Notes under the pieces: model-generated
What the model was told of the DNA's origin: nothing
Databases searched by the model: none
What the model saw: the letters and a program-made list of their open reading frames with translations, nothing else
Made by a program: the position numbers and the translations under genes
Assembly: GCF_006636215.1 (NCBI RefSeq)
Contig: NZ_VIFM01000001.1
Span: 62,001 to 126,000, forward strand
DNA from: Myxococcus llanfairpwllgwyngyllgogerychwyrndrobwllllantysiliogogogochensis
GTDB taxonomy: Bacteria; Myxococcota; Myxococcia; Myxococcales; Myxococcaceae
Direction of reading: 5' to 3'
DNA length: 64,000 bases
Part shown: in pieces, positions 24,679-33,699 of the stretch
How positions within the stretch are numbered: the stretch's first letter is position 1
Layout of the letters: each line of letters begins with the position of its first letter

Positions 24679-26963
24679 CGCATTACTGCGTGCTCTGCAA
24701 GCGCAACGTCGTCGACTTCCGGGGCGACCCATGCGCGCCCTGCAAGCGAAACCTCTGCATCTCGTGCCACTCGTTCCGTCGAGAATCCGAGGACGGGCTC
24801 TGCATGGGTTGTGGGAAGAAGTCGAACAGCTCTCGTGGCGGGCCGAGCCAGGGGGGCCCGCAGTCGAACCTGCTGATCTTCGGTCAGGCGCCGTCGCTCT
24901 GCTCCAACTGCAAGGGGCCCGTTTCGTTCGATGACGGCTGGTGTCCTGATTGCGGATTCAAGCTGCATCAGCCCAAACCCAAGAACACCAGGCAAGGCCC
25001 CGGCACGCTCTCGCTGGAGCTCGTCCTCTCGCTGATTGACCGATGGATCAACACCTATGACTTCTGGAAGGGTTACGAGCTCCAGTCATTCGAGTTGACG
25101 AAGAAATACCTCGAGTCGAACTCCTGCGACCTCGTCGTGGTGGTCGACTGTCTGTTGAAAACGCTCGCGCGCCCCATCCCCTTCAGCAACAAGCAGGGCG
25201 AGCTGGATATATTCCATCAGGCGCTTCGCAAGGTCACCCTCCTCGCGCAGACGCAGGGGCTCCTGAGCGTCAACCCGAATGACTTCGACCTGCTGTTCCG
25301 GCGAATCTTCCTGGACCGCCTGCACACGCTGAAGTACCTGCTCCACCTCCACGAACGAGGGGAGTCCCCCTCGTCGTCCTCGACGACTCAATCCATCAGC
25401 CTGATGGACAAGTGGCGCGTCGAGCAGCGCAAGGTGTGGACGAATACAATCCAGGAGAAGATCTACCAGGAGTACATCCACAAGCACGGAAAAGCATACA
25501 CGCTCGCCATGGAGAGACTGAAGCAGCAGCACGTGCTGGCGGTGTCGTGCGGTTCGCTGCCGGCGACCCTCATCGAGCTGAGCGAGTGCAACCTCTTCTT
25601 CGTCATTCAAGAGTTGAATACGAAGCTCCCGCCCAAGGAGGGGGCCTGCGTCACCAAGAAGAAGTTCTATCAATTGCTGTACAGCGGGGAGATCTACGCG
25701 GAGTCAGGGTACTCGGCCTGGAAGATCGACCCCATGGAGGTCAAGAAGACCTATACCCGCCTGTCCGTGGAGGAGGACACACGGGAAATCGTCCTGACGT
25801 GCGCGGAGTGGATGCTCTACGAGCACTTCATCAAGCTGCCGATGTACTTCAAGCACGGCACCGAGACCGAGGCCATCAAGAGCAGCCACTCGCTGATGTC
25901 ACCGACGGTCGGCAACCAGAGCGCGAAGTACACCAGCAAGACGATGGACGCCAAGTTCGGCCACATCGAATACGTGTTCGGCCGACTGGAGTTCACGTAC
26001 AACGCCATGACGGGCGGCTCTCGCTACGGCGACATCGTCCTGTGCATGAACTTCGATGAGATCGGACCGGAGCTGTGCATCTCCCTTCATGACCAGGGCA
26101 TCCCCTTCGACAACGAGAACACCCACAAGAGCATCTTGTACGACGAGCCGGTCAGGGTGATCGACTTCAAGGAAAAACACTGCAGCGAGTGGACCCAGGT
26201 CTACGGCAAGACCAAACACTACAACTGCTTCCTCTTCGAGGTGTTCTACGGGAACTGGGGCTGCCGGGCGGCGCTCGCGCTCTCCCTCATTCGCGAGCTG
26301 CGCCGCTATCAAGGCAAGGTCGACCTGCTCGGGATGCTCATCAAGGACCTGTCAGTCGCTTCCGCCACGCTCGAGAGTCCGGAGGATGCCTCCGTGCTCA
26401 CCCTCCTCCACAAGACCCTCAAGACGTTCTTCCGCACCGAAATCCGGGTGCCGTGCATCCTCAGCCTCGAGGAGCCGACGGTCGTGACGATCTTCGACCA
26501 GACGGTCGACACGAACTCCCAAGAGCGAATCGCGCAAAGCAAATGGGCGAAAGCCAGGGCGCTCCCGTACGTGGATTACGGCCCCGTGATGTCAGTCGAA
26601 CGCCTCACCTTCTGCATCCTGCGAATCTCGCAGATCAACCTCGAGGACGCGGGCTTCGACTTCGCGAAACATGTCCAGCCCAAGTTCAACCTATTGGAGG
26701 AGCTCTGCGCGAGGGCGGCGAAAGGCGAGAACGTCCCATTGCGCGACGTGCAGGACTACTTCAAACCCTACAAGGGGAAGCTGGACAAGCTGGACAGCAA
26801 GAAGAAGGTCAAGAAGACCAAGAAGCAGACCTTCATCATGAATTGCGACACCCTGTGCGGGGTGATTCATCGGATGTTGCAGACCATGGCGGAAATCGCA
26901 AACACGGGACACAGCAACCTGCTCGCGCCTCCGGAGTTGCGCTCGAAGTTCTCCTTCCAGTGA
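24669..26963 (+). CDS. Large zinc-ribbon protein of unknown function, lower G+C
   Basis: A 764-residue protein I do not recognise. The first 100 residues hold six CxxC pairs (Cys7/10, 22/25, 30/33, 45/48, 78/81, 92/95), enough for three zinc ribbons. The long remainder is mixed alpha/beta with no signal peptide or membrane span; the region around KFGHIEYVFGRLEF and SRYGDIVLCMNF looks like a compact enzyme-like core. It is followed by a helical part and a basic KKKVKKTKK patch near residue 715. A strong AGGAGG precedes the ATG. By eye the gene is markedly less G+C-rich, with more AAG, AAC, ATC and TAC codons than its neighbours, suggesting separate ancestry. It overlaps the GNAT gene. Confidence 0.7.
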   Translation: MDLTHYCVLCKRNVVDFRGDPCAPCKRNLCISCHSFRRESEDGLCMGCGKKSNSSRGGPSQGGPQSNLLIFGQAPSLCSNCKGPVSFDDGWCPDCGFKLHQPKPKNTRQGPGTLSLELVLSLIDRWINTYDFWKGYELQSFELTKKYLESNSCDLVVVVDCLLKTLARPIPFSNKQGELDIFHQALRKVTLLAQTQGLLSVNPNDFDLLFRRIFLDRLHTLKYLLHLHERGESPSSSSTTQSISLMDKWRVEQRKVWTNTIQEKIYQEYIHKHGKAYTLAMERLKQQHVLAVSCGSLPATLIELSECNLFFVIQELNTKLPPKEGACVTKKKFYQLLYSGEIYAESGYSAWKIDPMEVKKTYTRLSVEEDTREIVLTCAEWMLYEHFIKLPMYFKHGTETEAIKSSHSLMSPTVGNQSAKYTSKTMDAKFGHIEYVFGRLEFTYNAMTGGSRYGDIVLCMNFDEIGPELCISLHDQGIPFDNENTHKSILYDEPVRVIDFKEKHCSEWTQVYGKTKHYNCFLFEVFYGNWGCRAALALSLIRELRRYQGKVDLLGMLIKDLSVASATLESPEDASVLTLLHKTLKTFFRTEIRVPCILSLEEPTVVTIFDQTVDTNSQERIAQSKWAKARALPYVDYGPVMSVERLTFCILRISQINLEDAGFDFAKHVQPKFNLLEELCARAAKGENVPLRDVQDYFKPYKGKLDKLDSKKKVKKTKKQTFIMNCDTLCGVIHRMLQTMAEIANTGHSNLLAPPELRSKFSFQ

Positions 26964-26993
26964 GGCGTGCCCCAGGCTCGGGGAGCAGCGGCG

Positions 26994-28586
26994 TCAGAAC
27001 GCGACGCCGACAGCGACCCGATAGTCCGCGGAGAGCCCCAGCTGAGGCCTGCGCGGGCCCATGTCGATGACGATGGGGTGCCACATGCCATCCTCATTGA
27101 CGTCCCGTGCCGTCGAGAAGGCGTTGCCCACGCCCACGCCCAGGGACAGCACGAGCCGGTTCCAGAGGAAGAGCGAGTAGCCCACCTCGAGCGCCTGGTG
27201 CAGCGTGAAGATGGTCCTGTTGGCCCCATCATCCTTGACCCCCAGGATGCTGATGCCCAGCTTCCCTCCGACGAAGAGCCCCTCCGGGGCATTGCCGAAG
27301 AGATGGTAGCGGGCGCCCGCGTCGAACCCGCCCATCGTGTAGCTCGTGACGCTGGTCTCCTGCCAGTACGAGGGCTCGAGCGTGAACGCCCAGTACGGGG
27401 TGAGGGCGTGGGCGTACTCCATCCGGAACGTCACCGCGAACGCGAGTGCCAAGGGGTGGAGCAACACCATCCGGTGCGGCGTGACCTGGGCCCAGGTCGT
27501 GGCGGGGTCCTCGGCCCCCTTGGTCACGATGGGGGCGAAGCTCGCCGGCACCATGTCCTCCTCGTCGAGCTGGAGCGACTGCGCCGCCTGGATGCTGAAC
27601 TCGCGCACGGCCGGGCGGTCCGGGCCCTTGCGCACCAGCAGGTAGCGCCCCGGGCGAAGTGCCACCTTCATCTGCCGCTCGCCAGCGGGGGTCTCGATGA
27701 CGCTTTGCCCCGTCGACGTGAGCACCACCTCCAGCGGTCCCCGGCGCTGGACGAGCACGACGACACTGTCGCCCGAGTCCACACGGGTGAGGGCCAGGTC
27801 ATCGCGCCCCCGGAGGTTCATGTCGAAGCTGGGGTGCTGCAGGCGCTCCACGAACACCGACGTGTCGCGGATGGTGAGCTGCTTCGCATAGGTGAAGGCC
27901 TCGACGAGCGACACCTCGCCATCTCCGGCGATGTCGGCGGCGCCGCGCAGCCCCGCCACCAGATGATGGGTGAAGAACGAGCCCTCCAGGGCCTGCGTCT
28001 CGTGCGCGTTCTCCAGGCCGGAGCTGGAGGCGATGAGCACCGAGCCCGTGCTCTGCACATGGAGGGGCACCTCCAGCGCGAACGGCGCCTCCGCGTGAAG
28101 CCCCTTGGCCTGCGTCCACCCTCCACCACGGCACGCGTCGATGATGCCCACCCGCACCGTGGCATCCGGGCTTTCGATCCGCTGCTTCAACGCGGCGAGC
28201 AGGAGCGGTGCACCCTGGGGATACAGGGCCTGCTGGTCCGCGTGCCCGGAGTAGTAGAAAAGCAACATCGTGTCCCCGGGCGTCGAGCGCAGGCGCGCAA
28301 GCTGCCCGTCGAGCGCCGCGAGCACCGCCGCGGGGGTGGGGTCCAGGAGCAGCGCGACATCCTCCGCGCGGACCTCTCCCACCTGCACGAGGACGTCCGC
28401 CACCCGCCTCGCATCATCGTGCGCATAGCGCAGGGCGGCCCGGCCGGGCACCGCCGCGTTGGAGCCCACGATGACGGCCATCCGCCTCGACGCGGGGGGC
28501 GTGGCACGCGCCTCCTCGGCCCGGGCCGTGGCGGCCATCAGCCACGAGAGCAGGACGACGAGGCACGCGCGGGTGAATCCATTCAT
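26994..28586 (-). CDS. Caspase-family (C14) peptidase fused to a beta-barrel-like domain
   Basis: A 530-residue exported protein. A signal peptide (1-23) is followed by a caspase-like p20 domain (about 34-250) with the His in FYYSGHADQQ (His115) and the Cys in IIDACRGGG (Cys152). A beta-rich linker (about 270-350) leads to a C-terminal domain with alternating aromatic strands typical of outer-membrane-barrel proteins. Both catalytic residues are intact, and the signal peptide puts the peptidase outside the cytoplasm. It is the last gene of a three-gene operon: its ATG overlaps the stop of the DUF4384-type anti-sigma gene. Myxobacterial C14 peptidases often associate with DUF4384 proteins. Confidence 0.82.
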   Translation of the reverse strand: MNGFTRACLVVLLSWLMAATARAEEARATPPASRRMAVIVGSNAAVPGRAALRYAHDDARRVADVLVQVGEVRAEDVALLLDPTPAAVLAALDGQLARLRSTPGDTMLLFYYSGHADQQALYPQGAPLLLAALKQRIESPDATVRVGIIDACRGGGWTQAKGLHAEAPFALEVPLHVQSTGSVLIASSSGLENAHETQALEGSFFTHHLVAGLRGAADIAGDGEVSLVEAFTYAKQLTIRDTSVFVERLQHPSFDMNLRGRDDLALTRVDSGDSVVVLVQRRGPLEVVLTSTGQSVIETPAGERQMKVALRPGRYLLVRKGPDRPAVREFSIQAAQSLQLDEEDMVPASFAPIVTKGAEDPATTWAQVTPHRMVLLHPLALAFAVTFRMEYAHALTPYWAFTLEPSYWQETSVTSYTMGGFDAGARYHLFGNAPEGLFVGGKLGISILGVKDDGANRTIFTLHQALEVGYSLFLWNRLVLSLGVGVGNAFSTARDVNEDGMWHPIVIDMGPRRPQLGLSADYRVAVGVAF

Positions 28587-29248
28587 GGCGGAGGACCCTT
28601 GGGCAGACGCAGCTCGGTGGTCCACAGCTTCTCAGTCCTGGGCGCGTCGGAGAAGAGCGCCTCGGTCTGGGACGTGGGCAGCGGCTCGCGGCTGAAGAGG
28701 ACGCGCAGGACCTCTTCGCCCCCCGCCTCGTCCACCCGCCAGCTCGCGGGCAGCGCCATGTCTGGCCCCTCGGAGAGCGGCCCCGCGAAGAGCACCGCCC
28801 ACCCCGACGGCGCGCGCGCGGCCACGGCGACGTACCGGTACGACTCCGATGACACCTGCAACCGGATGCGGTCCTCGGGCACGAGCGGCGTCTGCCCATC
28901 CCAGAGGAAGACCTGCTCGCCGCGCTTGAGATGAACAGCGACAGCGGGCGCACCCTTGGGGGCCACGTACGGCGTCCCCGGGACGACCACGAACACCAGA
29001 CAGGCCAGCGCGGCGGTGGCGACGAGGGGCAAACCCCATCGCCTCCACTCCAGACGCCACGTCCCACGGGGCGGCGCTGTCCCAAGCGTCCGCACCCACG
29101 CGGGCACGGACTCAGGCTGCTTCACGCGCTGGAGGTAGGAGTCACATTCGGCGCAGGTCTCCAGGTGCCGCGCGAGCGACGGTGCTGGCGGGCCGAGCGC
29201 CGCGCGGTCCAGTTCGAGGAAGGAAGGATGCCGTGGGGTCGTCGTCAT
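28583..29248 (-). CDS. Zinc-containing anti-sigma factor with periplasmic DUF4384-like domain
   Basis: A 221-residue single-span protein. The cytoplasmic part carries the anti-sigma zinc motif HLETCAEC (His28, Cys32, Cys35). One transmembrane helix (about 71-89) precedes an exported domain resembling DUF4384 (VAVHLKRGEQVFLWDG, YRYVAVAARAPSGWAVLF). It should bind the ECF sigma encoded upstream and release it on an envelope signal. ATGA overlaps link it to the sigma gene on one side and the caspase gene on the other. Confidence 0.83.
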   Translation of the reverse strand: MTTTPRHPSFLELDRAALGPPAPSLARHLETCAECDSYLQRVKQPESVPAWVRTLGTAPPRGTWRLEWRRWGLPLVATAALACLVFVVVPGTPYVAPKGAPAVAVHLKRGEQVFLWDGQTPLVPEDRIRLQVSSESYRYVAVAARAPSGWAVLFAGPLSEGPDMALPASWRVDEAGGEEVLRVLFSREPLPTSQTEALFSDAPRTEKLWTTELRLPKGPPP

Positions 29249-29724
29249 GGTCCGAGCGTCCTCCTCAGGTGCTCCACCTGCTCATCGAGCCGCTGGAGGA
29301 GTCGCCGCACGGTGCGCTCCGACACCTGGAGCACCTCGGATATCTCCTGCTGCGTCAATCCATCCAGCCGGCTCAGCAAGGCGGCCTCCAGCGCATCCGC
29401 GGGCAGGTGCCGCGCATAGGCTTCCAACTCCTGACGCCGCCACAAAGTCGCCTCGGCGGAGCGCTCATCCGACAGCTCCTCCGAACGATGGGCGGATGCG
29501 CTGCTCGGGCGCTGGCGGAGCCGGTCCACGGCCAGGTTCGTGCTGGTCCGGTAGATCCACGCGGTCGCATGGCGGGCGTCCTTGGGGAGCCCCGTCCGCC
29601 ACAGCCGGATGAAGGTCTCCTGCGCGACGTCCTGCGCCTCGTCGGAGTCCCCCAGCATCCGGCGGCACTTCTCCCGGATGAGCGGGAAGTAGCGCAGGTA
29701 GGCGCTCTGGATGTCGGTGTCCAA
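29245..29724 (-). CDS. ECF sigma factor
   Basis: A 159-residue sigma factor with regions 2 (YLRYFPLIREKCRRMLGD, AQDVAQETFIRLWR) and 4 (LTQQEISEVLQVSERTVRRL) joined by a short linker. The TTG start is chosen because homology begins a few residues later; frames upstream cross into the divergent receptor promoter. The next gene encodes its anti-sigma. Its regulon probably includes its own operon and perhaps the divergent TonB-type receptor across a 145-base spacer, where no promoter could be identified by eye. Confidence 0.82.
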   Translation of the reverse strand: MDTDIQSAYLRYFPLIREKCRRMLGDSDEAQDVAQETFIRLWRTGLPKDARHATAWIYRTSTNLAVDRLRQRPSSASAHRSEELSDERSAEATLWRRQELEAYARHLPADALEAALLSRLDGLTQQEISEVLQVSERTVRRLLQRLDEQVEHLRRTLGP

Positions 29725-29869
29725 GGCTCTGGGAGGCTCCGGAGGGATTCTCCGAGGGAAACGAACAGGGGCCAGAAAAGCGGACAGGAAATCTCGCGAC
29801 GAATCTCCGGACGAAGGCCTGGCCGGTTCCGAGCCCCCGCCCCGTTGTTCTGGCGGACCGGAGGGATTC

Positions 29870-32272
29870 ATGTCTCGACTGCCGTTGCACCTGGCCAGGT
29901 GGGCCTTCACCCTGGGGCTCCTGCTCGCGCCCCACGCCCCGCTGGCACAGGCGCCTCCCGAGGCACCGCGAGAGGGACAGGTGCGGGGCACGGTGCGCGC
30001 CCGGGGCACGCGCCGCCCCCTGGCCGACGCCGCCCTCCAGGTGTCCGGAGTGTCGGAGGTGGTGCGGCCCGACGCGGAAGGCCGCTTCGTGCTCCAACTC
30101 CCAGCCGGCACCCACTCCATCGAGGTGCGTGCCCCCGGCCACAAGCCCACCACCTTCCTGGAGACTGTCAGCCAGGGCCAGCAGGTCGAGGTCATCTACC
30201 GGCTCGACCCCTTGAAGGTGAGCCCCTACGAGACGGTGGTGAGGGAGGACCGGCCGCGCACCGAGGTGACTCGCATCCGACTGCACGCGCAGGAGGTTCG
30301 CGAGGTGCCCGGGACGCAGGGAGACCCCTTCCGCGTCATCATGGTGATGCCGGGCGTGGCGAGCCTCGCCTCCGGCCTCGGCTATCCCGTGGTGCGAGGC
30401 AGTCAGCCGGCCTCCACGGGCTTCTTCGTCGATGGGGTCCGCCTCCCCATGCTCTATCACTTGATGCTCGGGCCGGCCGTGGTGCAGCCCGAGTTCATCG
30501 ACGCCATCGACTTCTTCCCCGGGACACCGCCCGTCCAGTACGGGCGACTGCTCGGCGGCATCGTCGAGGGCCGCGTCTCCCGCCCGCGCGAGGACCGGGT
30601 CCACGCCTCGGCCACCCTGGACCTCATCAACAGCGCCGCCTTCCTGGAGGTGCCGTTCGCGTCCACCGGCACCAGCATCAGCGTGGGCGGCCGGATGAGC
30701 TACACGGGCCTGCTGAGCTCGCTCCTGGTCAACAGTCTCTCCAAGCCAGGCTCGAACGCCGTCGGCGCCGAGTTCTGGGACTACCAGGCTCGCGTCGACC
30801 AGAAGGTGGGGCAAGGGCGGCTGCGTCTCCTGGCCCTCGGGAGCTCCGATGTCCTGGCGTCCTACGCTCCCGAGGAGGAGGGGGAGATACCGGGCATGCC
30901 TGGCATGCCCAAGGACCCCACGAATGGCGGCGGCGGAATCACGCGCTTTCACCGGATGGACCTCCGCGGCCTCCACCCTCTCGCCGACGGGGAGCTGGAG
31001 GTGGGCCTCACGGCGGGCATCGACACGGTGGGCATCTTCTCCGAGCGAGGCCCTCCCCGCGTCCGAATCGGTGAGTTCACCCTGCGGCAGAAGAGCCTCG
31101 CGGGGCGCCTGCGCTGGAAGCGGGAGCTGGGGTCGACGATGCAGCTCACCGTGGGCGCGGACGTGGAGCAGCGCCGGGGGACGGTGGTCGCCACCGGGAG
31201 CGAGGCCCCCGCCGGCTCCCAGTACTTCTCCGAGGACGACCCGCTCACCCGCCCCACGTCGGACGCCCGCACCAGCGGCGCCTACGTCGAGCTGCAGTGG
31301 AGCCCGTCACCGCGCTGGAAGGTCGTCCCTGGCGTGCGCGCGGACGTCTATCAACTGCTCGGGGAAGTCACTCGCACGGCGCTCGAACCCCGGCTGACGG
31401 TGCGCCACGCCCTCACGGAGGCCGTCGTCCTCAAGGGGGGCGCGGGCCTGTTCCACCAGCCCCCCACCGTGCTGCTCCAGCTCCCGGTGATGGAGGCGTC
31501 CGGCCTTCGCTTCGGGCTGCAGGAAGGCCTGCAGTTCGACCTGGGCGCCGAGTGGAGGCCCCATCCCGCATGGGAGCTGAGCGCCGACGCCTTCTACAAT
31601 CCCTTGCGTCGCACGGTGGAGTTCAGCCTCCAGCAACTCCTCGACCTGCGGCGGAGGGGTGGCGTCGCGGCGTCGGACCCGGCCGGCAGCGGCCACGCGT
31701 ATGGCCTCGAGCTGATGGCCCGCCACGCGCTCGGCGGAGACTGGTTCGGTTGGGCGTCCTACAGCTTCCTCCAGAGCCGGCGCCGGGTGCGCATCGAGCG
31801 CTACGATGACCAGAACCAGTTGCTGGGCACCGACCACGCCACCGTGCCCTTCGCCTTCGAACAGGCGCATGTCTTCAACGCGGCCCTCAGCCGCAAGTTC
31901 GGCAATGGCTACACCGTGGGGGCCGTCGTCCACTTCAACACGGGCCGCCCCGAAACGGGGGAGCTCACGCCGCAGCCCATGCGCGCCTCCCAGGACAGCG
32001 AGGGCAATCCCCAGTGGGTGCGGCAGGAGCGGAGCCAGGCGGGGCGCCTGCCCTCCTTCTGGCGCGTGGACCTGCGCGCCGCCAAGGCGTGGGCCCTGGA
32101 TGACCTCGTGCTCGAGGCCTCCCTCGACCTGCTGAACGCCTCCTTCCAGACGGAGGTCCTCTTCTACGAATACACCTCGGAGCCAGCGGGCACGGACAAA
32201 TCCTCTCTCGTGCGCAAGGCACGGGGCTTCCCCATCGTCCTCCCCATGCTGGGGCTGAAAGGAACGTACTGA
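29870..32272 (+). CDS. TonB-dependent receptor-like outer membrane protein with CarboxypepD_reg domain
   Basis: An 800-residue outer membrane protein: signal peptide (1-26), a carboxypeptidase-regulatory-like beta domain (about 35-115, VRGTVRARGTRRPLADAALQ), a plug domain (VPGTQGDPFRVIMVMPGV, YPVVRGSQPASTGFFVDGV) and a large C-terminal barrel. This arrangement is common in myxobacterial SusC-like or Oar-like receptors. No TonB box is evident. The ATG has CGGAGGG upstream. Its partner is the lipoprotein encoded one base downstream. Divergent from the sigma/anti-sigma/caspase operon. The ligand is unknown. Confidence 0.83.
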   Translation: MSRLPLHLARWAFTLGLLLAPHAPLAQAPPEAPREGQVRGTVRARGTRRPLADAALQVSGVSEVVRPDAEGRFVLQLPAGTHSIEVRAPGHKPTTFLETVSQGQQVEVIYRLDPLKVSPYETVVREDRPRTEVTRIRLHAQEVREVPGTQGDPFRVIMVMPGVASLASGLGYPVVRGSQPASTGFFVDGVRLPMLYHLMLGPAVVQPEFIDAIDFFPGTPPVQYGRLLGGIVEGRVSRPREDRVHASATLDLINSAAFLEVPFASTGTSISVGGRMSYTGLLSSLLVNSLSKPGSNAVGAEFWDYQARVDQKVGQGRLRLLALGSSDVLASYAPEEEGEIPGMPGMPKDPTNGGGGITRFHRMDLRGLHPLADGELEVGLTAGIDTVGIFSERGPPRVRIGEFTLRQKSLAGRLRWKRELGSTMQLTVGADVEQRRGTVVATGSEAPAGSQYFSEDDPLTRPTSDARTSGAYVELQWSPSPRWKVVPGVRADVYQLLGEVTRTALEPRLTVRHALTEAVVLKGGAGLFHQPPTVLLQLPVMEASGLRFGLQEGLQFDLGAEWRPHPAWELSADAFYNPLRRTVEFSLQQLLDLRRRGGVAASDPAGSGHAYGLELMARHALGGDWFGWASYSFLQSRRRVRIERYDDQNQLLGTDHATVPFAFEQAHVFNAALSRKFGNGYTVGAVVHFNTGRPETGELTPQPMRASQDSEGNPQWVRQERSQAGRLPSFWRVDLRAAKAWALDDLVLEASLDLLNASFQTEVLFYEYTSEPAGTDKSSLVRKARGFPIVLPMLGLKGTY

Positions 32273-32273
32273 C

Positions 32274-33566
32274 ATGCGCCTCACCCTTCTCGCGGGCCTC
32301 CTCTTGGTGAGCCTGGGTAGCGCGGGCTGCGAGCCCTTTCCCGACTCCCCCATCTTCTTCTACGGCATGGCCCTGAGGGCCGACGGCTCCCCTTTCCACG
32401 CGACAGCGTTGCCACTGGACGGGGGACGACACGGCAAGCTCTACGGCGACCCGCTCGACTTCTCGCCGTATGGCATGACCACCACGCGCGACAATGGCGC
32501 CTTCGTGCTGGAAATCCTCTCGGGAGACATCGGGTCCATCGCGACGGTCAGCGGCTCCGCGCCAAGACCGAACGCCCGCGCCCGTTTCCGGGTGGCGACG
32601 CCCCTGGAGGACGGCCCGGCGGCGTTCGTCTCGTTCACCCAGGTCAACGGAGGAGGAGACTCCGAGCTGCCGGTGCTGCGTGTCTGGGATGCGGACCTCG
32701 CCTGGAGCGATGCCCCCACCGGAAGGTGGCTGACCTTCGCACCGCCACCGTCCGCGCCCGAGGCGCCCCGAGGCGTGGTGGTCGATCTCGACGACACCAC
32801 ACCGCAACCCGGAAGCCCGAGTGGTGACCTGGAGGACCCCTCGATTCCGCGGCCCGTGTTTCAGCTCCACACGAAGGAGGGCCTCGTCTGGAACGAAGAA
32901 GCCGTCACCTCGCCGAGGCTCCTGTCACCCTGGCTGCTCGAGGACTTCGCCACACTGGAGGCCCAGGTGCGAGTGGTGAGCGCGGGCGCCTGGCGCCGCG
33001 ATGCCCTCACCAGCGACGAGGCCTGGCTCCACTTCCGACTCGAATGGCGCAGCGAGCGACTGCCATTGCCGGCGGGTGCGTTGCGCCCACTCAGCCGGGG
33101 GGCCCGGTGCCATCCGGTGACTGACGTGCCCTGCCCGTTCACGGATGGGCTGCTCGCCGAACAGCGCCTCTCCGAGCTGTGGCCAAGGGGGGAGCCCTCC
33201 TCCAGCCCACGGCGCGTGGGCGTGCAATTGGAGACGCCAGCCCAGCTCTCGCGCGTGGTCATCCGAGGCCTGAGGACATATGGACAGGAGGTGGTCATCG
33301 AAGGCAGCGAGGACGGAGTGCAATGGTCCGAGCTCGCCAGGCGACCGCTCGCCGAAGCACCCACGACAGGGAACAGCCGGCTCTTTCGCGACGTGAGCGA
33401 CGCGGACAGTCCATGGGACCCACCGTTCCCGGGCCATGACTACGCCTTCCTCGACATTGCCCTGCCTGGAGGCCCCCGGGTCCGGTACGTCCGCCTGCTG
33501 TCCTTGTGGTACGAGGCCCAGGAGATAGAGGTGACCTCCATCGCGGAGCTGTCCCTCTTCGAGTGA
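32274..33566 (+). CDS. Lipoprotein with regulatory-like and discoidin-like domains, receptor partner
   Basis: A 430-residue lipoprotein with signal peptide and lipobox LGSAGC (Cys19). Like the lipoprotein at 7716-8783 it has an Ig-like segment (TTTRDNGAFVLEILSG), a Cys-pair motif LSRGARCHPVTDVPC, a discoidin-like stretch VVIEGSEDGVQWSEL and a C-terminus AELSLFE. It starts one base after the receptor stop, so the two are co-expressed, most likely as a surface binding lipoprotein with its barrel. The sugar-binding-like C-terminus suggests a glycan ligand (inference). Confidence 0.72.
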   Translation: MRLTLLAGLLLVSLGSAGCEPFPDSPIFFYGMALRADGSPFHATALPLDGGRHGKLYGDPLDFSPYGMTTTRDNGAFVLEILSGDIGSIATVSGSAPRPNARARFRVATPLEDGPAAFVSFTQVNGGGDSELPVLRVWDADLAWSDAPTGRWLTFAPPPSAPEAPRGVVVDLDDTTPQPGSPSGDLEDPSIPRPVFQLHTKEGLVWNEEAVTSPRLLSPWLLEDFATLEAQVRVVSAGAWRRDALTSDEAWLHFRLEWRSERLPLPAGALRPLSRGARCHPVTDVPCPFTDGLLAEQRLSELWPRGEPSSSPRRVGVQLETPAQLSRVVIRGLRTYGQEVVIEGSEDGVQWSELARRPLAEAPTTGNSRLFRDVSDADSPWDPPFPGHDYAFLDIALPGGPRVRYVRLLSLWYEAQEIEVTSIAELSLFE

Positions 33567-33699
33567 GACAACCCGGCTCCCAAACTCCTTGCCAGATGGG
33601 CGGCCGGACTTGGTGGGTGGAGGGAAATCGATAAGCTCGTGGCCTGCCCAAGCCCATGCCAATTTCCAACTGGGAGCAGGACGGGTCGAGGGAGGGACG

